Assembly (NCBI GenBank): GCA_029448655.1
Contig: JACCLO010000011.1
Coordinates: 2,170,001-2,234,000, forward strand
DNA: 64,000 nt
Origin: Wolfiporia cocos
Lineage: Eukaryota; Basidiomycota; Agaricomycetes; Polyporales; Phaeolaceae
Direction of reading: 5' to 3'
The first letter of the stretch is position 1; each line of letters opens with the position of its first letter. A program made the position numbers and the translations under genes. The notes below the pieces were generated by a model that was not told the origin of the DNA, ran no database searches, and saw nothing but the letters and a program-made list of their open reading frames with translations. This document shows, one piece after another, positions 56,537 through 64,000 of the stretch.

Positions 56537-58803
56537 ATGTCAAAGTCGCGCACCTTCAAGTCTTCAGCACCGAAAAGGTCCGACGTGCCTCCCGGGTACG
56601 TGGAGGACCTAAATGCAAGGCCAATGCTTCGCTTTGAAGCCTCCCTTCCCCGCCTGCCTGTACCCCCCCTCTCATCAACGACTGCGAAATATCTCGAGAC
56701 CGTTCAACCACACCTCACGCCCGCGCAATTCTCCGCAACGCAAGCAGCCGTCAAGGCGTTCCTGGATTCTCCACAGTCCTCAGAACTTCAGCAGCGACTT
56801 GAGGCGCGTGCGAGAGAGCCCGGGATGCGGAATTGGCTCGCAGATTGGTGGAATGAAGCAGCATATATGGGCTACCGCGATCCCGTCGTTGTATATGTGA
56901 GCTACTTCTACGTGCATATGGATGACAAGCGCAAGCCTAGTCAGGCGCGGCGGGCGGCGGAACTGCTGAAGGCCATGTTGCCGTTCAGGACACTTGTGGA
57001 AAGGTGAAGAAAACCTGTTCCATCTACTGACAGCAGGCGTTGAGAGTTTCTTACATAGCAAGCAGCTGGAACCGGAACAAATACGGGGTATACCTCTATC
57101 TATGGAATCCTACAAATGGCTGTAAGCTGCGCTTTTGTCCTATCCGTCAGAATGCAAGACTCAACGAATGCGATAGATTCCACTCGAGTCGCTACCCTGT
57201 CAAGCCCTCTGACACAGCAAAGAAATTTGACTCAGCCACACATAACCATGTCGTCTTTGTCCGTAAGAACAAGTTCTATCAGGTACAACTCGTGGACAAG
57301 TCCGGCCGCGAGCTGACCGCTGCTGAGCTCGAAGCGCAAATTGAGAAGGTTATTACGATGGCAGGCAGCGACAAAGCCATCCCTGTGGGAGCCCTCACAG
57401 GTGAAAATAGAGACACATGGGCAGATGTACGCGCTTGTTAATGGTAACCATAATCAGCTACTAATGAGGTGATTCTAGGCCCGTTCAGCTCTTCTTGCTG
57501 CCTCGCCGTCCAACGCCGTCTCCCTCGAGGCAATCGAGTCTGCGATGATCATTGTCTGCTTGGACGACTTGGCGCCCGTCACGCGGGAGGACGCGAGCTG
57601 GGGGTGCTGGGTTGGCGATGGTCGCAACCGGTTCTATGACAAACATCAGCGTATGCTAACTAATCTCCCCTCTGGCTGACCATGTTCACTCACTGGTAAT
57701 TTAGTAATCGTGTTCGAGAACGGCAAGTCCGGCTTCCTGGGCGAGCACTCGTGCATGGATGGCACGCCCACGTTGCGGCTGAACGAATTCACGCTCGCAT
57801 CGCTTGCTGCAGGAAAGGTGGATCTCGGGCCTGCGCGCACTGAGGACACAAGGAGAGACCTGGACGCACCGAAGGAGTTGCCCTTCGTTGTGGACGCCAA
57901 GACCCAGACCTATATCACCCAAGCCGAGGCTGCATTTGACGACCTTGTTGGCAAACATGATATGCAGGTATGTTGTCCTGAAATGATCACCGTCGTACGG
58001 CTCACGCATCCATTACGATAGGTCCTCCACTATGAAGGCTACGGCAAGGAGTACATCAAGAAGTTCAAGGCGTCACCGGATGCGTGGGCACAGCTCGTGA
58101 AGCAGCTTGCTTTCCACAAGATGTTCAATAGACCTGGGGTGTGCTACGAGAGCGCACAAACACGCAAGTACCAGCTCGGGCGGACAGAGGTCATCCGCAG
58201 TGCCAGCAACGAAAGTAGGGCTTGGGCTGAGGCAATGCTGACCCCAGACAAGACTGTGTGTCCCGACTGTTCCCGGTGTCGAGACCATCGGGCTGACCTG
58301 GATCTTGCTAGGACGAGCACCGAGCAGCGCTCTTCCGCAGAGCGGTGGCACGACACTTGCAATACGCTGCATGGGCGGCGGACGGTCAAGGCTTGGATCG
58401 CCACCTGTTCGGTCTCAAGATGATGCTGCGGAAAAACGAGCCTGTGCCGTCGATCTATACCGATGAGGCGTACTCCAAGACGAATCACTGGGAGCTTTCT
58501 ACCTCTAACCTCTCCTCGCCGTTCTTGGACGGCTGGGGCTACGGCGAAGGTACGTCGTCCTTTACCACTGTGCTGCGTTTCCCCAAGCTCACATGCACCT
58601 TGCCTGCAGTCGTACCGGATGGCTATGGTTTATCATACTCTATCGGCGACGACTACCTGCGCTGGACCATCACTAGTCTGAAGCTGAGGACGGCAGAACT
58701 GAAGCACTATTTGGCGGAGGCCGCTACAGAAACGAGGCAGATGATGGAGCGGGCCGCCGCCGCAGAAACGAAGAAGGCCAGCGAGGGGAAGGCAAAGCTG
58801 TAA
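56537..58803 (+). CDS. Carnitine O-acetyltransferase with peroxisomal C-terminus
   Basis: Transfers acetyl or short acyl groups between CoA and carnitine, moving acetyl units between peroxisome, mitochondrion and cytosol. Start ATG 56537 (MSKSRTFKSSAPKRSDVPPG). Landmarks: LRFEASLPRLPVPPLSSTTA, NWLADWWNEAAYMGYRDPVV, SYKWLFYPSRIRRPDTAKKF, HNHVVFVRKNKFYQV, LTGENRDTWADARSALL, AMIIVCLDDLAPVTREDASW, the catalytic-His motif LGEHSCMDGTPTLRLNEF, and the CoA-loop region YGKEYIKKFKASPDAWAQLV. Then come KMFNRPGVCYESAQTRKYQL, GRTEVIRSASNES, GLDRHLFGLKMML, YTDEAYSKTNHWELSTSNLS and VVPDGYGLSYSIGDDYLRWT. The protein ends EGKAKL at TAA 58801-58803; AKL is a type-1 peroxisomal signal. The basic, Ser-rich N-terminus could also direct mitochondrial import, so dual targeting is possible. 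Confidence 0.93.
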
Positions 58804-58943
58804 TCGAAGCTCGCGTGCTGCCATCGCTACCGTAATGGCTGGACAACCAGGATCGAGAGCGATACCCGCTGTAATCTAACGTACTATATACACTGTCTCA
58901 GATGTACATCTGTTAACACCCCGAGCGTACGTTCTGTAAATTC

Positions 58944-61487
58944 TTACAATCTTGCGACGAAGTGCTCTGGCAGATCCCCTGCCTGTGCGCTCGCAACCCT
59001 GCCAGCCATCGCATCTCGGTGATCGTACCACCACCGCATGCAAAATTCCTTTTCCGCATCTCCGACATTTCCTGAGATCTCTTTAAACAGCGCCTGCACG
59101 AGCTCCTTCCGCATGCCATCTTCAGCGACCCCGGTGATGATGCCCTCGCACTCGTCCAGGACCTTTCGCAGAAGCGTCATTGACACCGCAGACACCGTCG
59201 CTACCAGCGCCAAGTGCAGCTTGTGCAGATGCTCATCAACGCCCGTCGAGGTTGGAGAGCCGCTGACTTCGCGAATCGCGTCGAGGAGTGCATCGATACA
59301 GAACCACGCCAGAACGTCCCCTTCACCTTGCGCTTCCGAATGCGAAGCGTCTGGCGTCTCCACCGCACCTGCGCTGCGGACCAGTGCGGCGTACGCCATG
59401 CTGAGCTGCAGAGCGCTCAGTTTGCCCTCGCCTGAGTTCTGATATATTGAGACTCGTAGTCAGCATAGGCGTACCTGGCCGACATTGTGGTATGCGTACC
59501 TCTATCAAACAGCGTGCGTAGAATGGAACAAGCTGAGTGGCGAAGGCCGGCGCGGTCGTATCTTCGGGCGTGGGATTATGCTGCTCGCTCGATTTTTGGC
59601 TGGACTTCTGAGCATGGGAGGCGAAGACAGCGAGCATCACCGAATGAGCAGATTCATACGTCTCTCGATGTATGGAGTCGTTCAGATGCCTGCAGCATTA
59701 TGAACTAACCGTTGCAAGCGTAAGCAACAGGAAGCAACTCACGCCAGGCACATAGGGAATATTACGTGTTGGATCTGTCTCTCAGGCAAGACGGATATGA
59801 GCTGCTCGGTACAAACGAACGCATAGGCTGTCTTCGTCTGCACAAAAGTCGCGGGAGCATGCCCTAGCGTTATATCATTCATATGAAGCCAATGGGCGCT
59901 CTCACGGAACTCACCAAGAGACGACATGCTGCCAATTAGCTCGTCAACATAGCTTTCACAACTCGGGGCGCTGGCGGATAACACGTCTAGTGCGGTATAG
60001 AACACTCTCTTCAACTCCGGGAAACTCGCCGGTCCCGTCTTCGCGACGCCACCAAACTGCTGGATGACAAATGCGAGATATGAGAGTGTGCGCAGGATAT
60101 CGGCAGCAAGGGTGAACGTGGAAGGATCTGTAGCTGGGCTGGAGCTCTGTGAATGGGCGGATTTTACGGATTTCTTCGTCATTGGCTGTGGGACAAAGAG
60201 AACGCTAGACAGGATGGACTGCGCGATCATAACAGTAGTGAACAGTTGTGTCTTCAAAATCGCCCATGTCTGTGTTGCGAGTTCTCGAGAGTCCGGGGCT
60301 GAGCCAAGGGCAACCGCCAATAAATGTCAGGACTGACGATATGATGTTACTTGATTTCAACGAACCTATTGCTTCTTCGTCTGTGATGCCAGACAGCGGG
60401 TTCAGTACGCATCCCGCCTCCACTGCGCGCGCAACTCGCTGCAGCATTGCGACTGTCTGAGACATTGCCAACCAGCCCTGCAGCGGACGGGACCCCGCCA
60501 AAACAGACAATATACGTGCGCAGCATTTAGACAGCGTGGCCATAGATGTGATGAATCTCGACGACGTCAGCGAGTTAATGGATACGGCGTATGGAGTATC
60601 TGTCTATGTAAAGATGGTTATAAAGCTCATGAGTTTCACACTGATACGAAACGTACTCCCAACGAGACTTGGCCATCCTTGTTGGTGCTCGTTGAAGGAG
60701 CAGATGACAGAAATGCTCCGCCTTGGAAAGCAGATTCAATCGTCGAGTTGTACAGGTCGGATAGAATCTGGTCTCTATGAGATGTATAACACCCGAATGC
60801 ACGACATCAACATACAGGTAAGGGCAGCGTCTCAAGCCTGCTGGAAGAGACCAAAGGAATGAAGCGAGATGACAGGAGAAGAGATAGCGCAAGTGGCTCT
60901 GTCGAACCAAATTGTGATATCTGCTTGCGAACAACGCCAATTTACCGACCTTGTCCATCCTCAGACTCTGCCTTGAAATCCTTGGCCCAATCTGCAGGGA
61001 ACTGGACGTACGAATACGTGTCTATGGTCTCAGCAAGCGCCAGTATTACTTCTTCCTCGACGCGCCGCCGAATACTCCTATTGCGAGCGTGCACCTCACT
61101 TTCCAGATCCTCAAGACCAAGCAGAAGCCCACCGCAGCAAATTAGCTTTAGCGTAGGATGTCCACCTTGGAAGCCTTGCAGTATGTCCCGGAGCCAGGCT
61201 TCCAGCCGATAATGTAGGCTACGTGTAAAGACACTGCCCTGTTCCTCCTGCAGTAGCTTGACTTTCAGATGCACTGCTTGTCGAAAGGCAGTGCAAATGG
61301 CATCCAGCTTTGTGTGTGAGAACGGCCGCAAAAGCGGACTGCTAATGACAGATCCTGCGAGTGGGGTAGGCGACTGGGAAAGGTGCGCGAGGTAGTGTGC
61401 GATGGAAGCCTGGATCGTAGTCCATGAAAGTGAGCTAATGGGCCGATAGAGCTGACTGAGGAGGTGGTAGTAGCCTCTGTCCGCCAT
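58944..61487 (-). CDS. Helical hypothetical protein ending in ARL (possible Pex8-like peroxin)
   Basis: Several exons from ATG 61487 (MADRGYYHLLSQLYRPISSL) to TAA at 58944-58946. The protein is mostly alpha-helical with repeated Leu-rich segments: LLRPFSHTKLDAICTAFRQA, YRLEAWLRDILQGFQGG, RRRVEEEVILALAETID, ILRTLSYLAFVIQQFGG, TALDVLSASAPSCESYVDEL, ALQLSMAYAALVRSAGA, KLHLALVATVSAVSMTLLRK. The last exon ends DLPEHFVARL, and ARL is a permitted type-1 peroxisomal signal. Fungal Pex8, a helical intraperoxisomal import factor, has a similar size, similar Leu-rich build and a C-terminal PTS1. The identification as Pex8 is a hypothesis from these features only. It is convergent with the carnitine acyltransferase gene, 140 bp apart. 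Confidence 0.6.
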
Positions 61488-61629
61488 ACCAGCTAATGCC
61501 CGGAAGCACCAGCGTTAGAGTAGGAACGACTGTCTTCCTATACTCAGGCTGATTTATGAGCCTAGCGTTAGAGTAACTTGCAGCGTTTCCCACCAGCTAA
61601 GCTTCACCGCGTCATACGATTGCCTCTTA

Positions 61630-62821
61630 TCTAAAAGTGTAATGGGAGCTCGCGCCGTAGGCGCTCGCGTGTCGCTAGCGTGCAGCTAGCGTGCAGCTAG
61701 CGTGTCGCTCGCGTGTCGCTCGCGTTTTGCGCACGTTCAGCGCACGTTTTGCGCACATGGACGCCACGTTTGCCGCGTGGCGTCCATGCGCGTCGTGTCA
61801 AATCCTGCTCCCATTAGATAGGGCGCCTGCTGCCATCCGCGGAGTTGGCCGGTGGATTCCCACGCCCGGCGCCTGCAAGGCGCGCGCGCTGTTCCTGCCC
61901 CGCACCACGGGGATTCGTGCCCCACACCACGGGGATTCGTGCCCCACACCACGGGGATTCATGCCCCACACCACGGGGATTCGTGGCCCATTCCATGGGG
62001 GTTTGTGGCCCATGCCACAGGGATTTGTGTCCTGTGGCATGGGGATTTTGTAATGTAAATACCCCACACCATGGGAATTTGTACCCCGTGCCACAGGGAT
62101 TTGCACCCCAATTCCACAGGGATTTGTGCCCCATGCCATGGGGATGTGTGTCCTGTGCCACAGGGGTTTGTGCCCCATGCCACGGGGATTTGTGCCCTGT
62201 GCCACGGGGATTTTTGTAATGTAAATACCCTACACCATGGGGATTTGTGGCCCATGCCACAGGGATTTGTGTGTCCTGTGCCACGGGGATTTGTGCCCCA
62301 TACCACAGGGATTTGCATCCCAATGCCACAGGGATTTGTGCCCCATGCCACGGGGATTTGTGCTCTGTGCCCTGGAGATTTGTGCCCCGTGCCACGGGGA
62401 TTTGTGTCCTGTGGCATGGGGATTTGTGCCCCACACTACAGGTATTTGTGCCCTGTGCCATGGGGATTTATGTTTCATGCCACGGGGATTTTTGTAACAT
62501 AAATTGCCTGTGCTGTAGATGCTTGCCAAAAGATTGCACAAAATGGAGAACATTTTGACACCACATTACACAGTATTACAAGGGAAGTGACGATGAGACC
62601 GAGGATCAGCGAGGTGTCAGAAGTGGCTGAGCAGGTAGAGACAAGAGACAAAAGAGGAAAGTTGGGGAAGCCATGGGTAATGCACAGGAAATTCATGAGG
62701 GATCCACAGGTAACTTCAAAACAACCCCCGATTATCTGAAGTAGGCACACATGGATTGGAATAATATATTGAAGTGGAAAAAGCAGTGTGACCGTGGCGA
62801 AGCCACGGGTAATTAACCTAG
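61630..62821 (+). mobile_element. Helitron-like non-autonomous element, copy A
   Basis: 1192 bp. The 5' end is TCTAAAAGTGTAATGGGAGC, directly preceded by A. The 3' end has hairpin CCGTGGC-GAA-GCCACGG (62792-62808), a 9-nt spacer, and CTAG (62818-62821), directly followed by T. This is the Helitron signature: insertion between A and T, 5'-TC, 3'-CTRR with subterminal hairpin, and no target duplication or terminal inverted repeats. The left part holds 11-bp GCGTGTCGCTC/GCGTGCAGCTA repeats and a 12-bp-arm hairpin (61757-61787). The middle is a minisatellite. No helicase or Rep gene is present, so mobilisation would need an autonomous partner. Confidence 0.85.
61898..62500. repeat. 22-bp GC-rich minisatellite inside copy A
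   Basis: Degenerate tandem units of about 20-22 bp with the core CCACGGGGATTTGTG followed by CCCCA or CCTGT. Near the left edge, units are nearly identical with a 22-bp period. The linker TAATGTAAATACCCCACACC recurs at 62051 and 62217, giving a higher-order period near 166 bp. CCCC and GGGG within each unit can pair across about 7 nt, so the array can form many small hairpins. All six frames are open and produce GDLCP-like repeats, which are artefacts of the repeat and not genes. Confidence 0.9.
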
Positions 62822-64000
62822 TCTAAAAGTAATGGGAGCTCGCGCCGTAGGCGCTCGCGTGCAGCTAGCGTGCAGCTAGCGTGCAGCTAGCGTGTCGCTC
62901 GCGTGTCGCTCGCGTTTTGCGCACGTTCAGCGCACGTTTTGCGCACGTTTTGCGCACATGGACGCCACGTTTGCCGCGTGGCGTCCATGCGCGTCGTCAA
63001 ATCCTGCTCCCATTAGATAGGGCGCCTGCTGCCATCCGCGGAGTTGGCCGGTGGATTCCCACGCCCGGCGCCTGCAACGCGCGCGCGCTGTTTCTGCTCG
63101 GCACCACGGGGATTCGTGCCCCATGCCACGGGGATTCGTGCCCCATGCCACGGGGATTTGTGCTCCACACCACGGGGATTCGTGCCCCACACCATGGGGA
63201 TTCGTGGCCCATTCCATGGGGGTTTGTGGCCCATGCCACAGGGATTTGTGTCCTGTGGCATGGGGATTTTGTAATGTAAATACCCCACACCACGGGGATT
63301 TGTACCCCATGCCACAGGTATTTGCACCCCAATGCCATGGGGATTTGTGCCCCGTGCCACAGGGATTTGTGCTCTGTGCCATGGAGATTTGCACCCTGTG
63401 CCACGGGGATTTGTGTCCTGTGGCATGGGGATTTTGTAATGTAAATACCCCACACCACGGGAATTTGTACCCCGTGCCACAGGGATTCGTGCCCTACACC
63501 ACAGGGATTTTTGGCCCATGCCATGGGGGTTTGTGCCCCATGCCACAGGGATTTGTGCCCTGTGCCACAGGGATTTGTGTCCTGTGCCACGGGGATTTGT
63601 GTCCTGTGCCACGGGGATTTTGTAATGTAAATACCCCACACCACAGGGATTTGTGCCCCACACCACAGGGATCTGTGCCCTGTGCCATGGGGATTTATGC
63701 CTCATGCCACGGGGATTTTTGTAACATAAATGGCCTGTGCTGTAGATGCCTGCCAAAAGATTGCAAAAAATGAAGAACATTTGACACCACATTACACAGT
63801 ATTACAAGGGAAGCAACGATGAGACCGAGGATCAGTGAGGTGTCAGAAGTGGCTGAGCAGGCAGAGACAAAAGAGGCAAATTGGGGAACCCATGGGTAAT
63901 GCACAGGAAATTCATGGGGGATCCACAGGTAACTTAAAAAAACCCCTGATTATCTGAAATAGGGACACATGGATTGGAATAATATATTGAAGTGGAAAAA
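62822..64000 (+). mobile_element. Helitron-like non-autonomous element, copy B (runs off window)
   Basis: Begins immediately after the CTAG of copy A with TCTAAAAGTAATGGGAGCTC, so the two are head-to-tail with no host DNA between. It repeats the same order: GCGTGCAGCTA repeats, the 12-bp-arm hairpin (62958-62988), GGCCGGTGGATTCCCACGCC, the minisatellite, then ATTACAAGGGAAGCAACGAT and TTGAAGTGGAAAAA at the window end. By comparison with copy A, about 40 bp including the 3' hairpin and CTAG lie beyond position 64000. Confidence 0.82.
63102..63722. repeat. 22-bp GC-rich minisatellite inside copy B
   Basis: Same core as in copy A but with a different number and order of variant units. The TAATGTAAATACCCCACACC linker occurs three times (63272, 63437, 63623), i.e. 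spacing of 165 and 186 bp, against two in copy A. Long open frames on both strands are repeat artefacts. Confidence 0.9.

Noticed and set aside
61845..63792. Long open frames on both strands at 61.8-63.8 kb with repeated GDLCP / NPRGMGHKSPW motifs
   Set aside because: They arise because the 22-bp minisatellite is free of stop codons in all frames. Overlapping frames on both strands give equally long products, and none has a non-repeat core.

Overview
The window is nuclear DNA of a basidiomycete fungus, most likely a wood-decay Agaricomycete (polypore-like). Most genes are cut by several short introns (about 50-70 bp, GT..AG). They include a polyporopepsin-type aspartic protease, paired delta-12 fatty acid desaturases, BTB/POZ and F-box family members typical of mushroom genomes, a pyruvate decarboxylase and a GH30 glucanase. 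The species cannot be named from the sequence. Coordinates of multi-exon genes run from start codon to stop codon and include introns; many internal splice sites are inferred from protein-family fit.

Layout. 1-2142 (+): 3' part of a WD40 (DCAF-like) gene. 2461-4175 (-): aspartic protease. 4876-5179: 62-bp minisatellite. 5670-6413 (-): decayed copy of the F-box-like gene at 7311-8765 (-). 9490-12765 (-): ribonucleotide reductase large subunit with a 4-nt exon. It is divergent from an unknown 222-aa gene (13117-13785, +) across a promoter that holds a palindromic pair of MluI cell-cycle boxes. 14165-15529 (-) and 20181-21962 (+): two paralogous BTB/POZ genes flanking a gene-poor stretch crowded with the heptamer TCACTTG and an aldo-keto reductase (18381-19761, +). 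22573-24385 (-): CK1-like kinase with a duplicated C-terminal module. 25671-27769 (+): secreted GH30 glycosidase. 28300-28560: Helitron-like remnant.

30061-31939 (+) and 35841-37601 (-): two delta-12 desaturases in inverted orientation around an F-box gene (32727-34163, -) and ribosomal protein eS19 (34606-35232, +). 39161-42297 (+): AMP deaminase. 43266-45704 (-): pyruvate decarboxylase. 47157-49609 (-): PPPDE-thioredoxin-PUL fusion. 49983-50554 (-): RidA-family protein. 51107-53168 (-): proline-rich linker-histone-domain protein. 53576-55025 (-): F-box protein. 56537-58803 (+): carnitine acyltransferase ending in a peroxisomal AKL signal. 58944-61487 (-): helical protein ending in ARL. 61630-64000: two head-to-tail Helitron-like elements, each carrying a large minisatellite.

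The genes are mostly independent housekeeping functions: dNTP synthesis, purine salvage, fermentation, fatty-acid desaturation, acyl transfer and ubiquitin-linked proteins. The most unusual material is the tandem Helitron pair with its higher-order GC-rich array, the 4-nt RNR1 microexon, the MCB palindrome, and the TCACTTG-rich repeat field.
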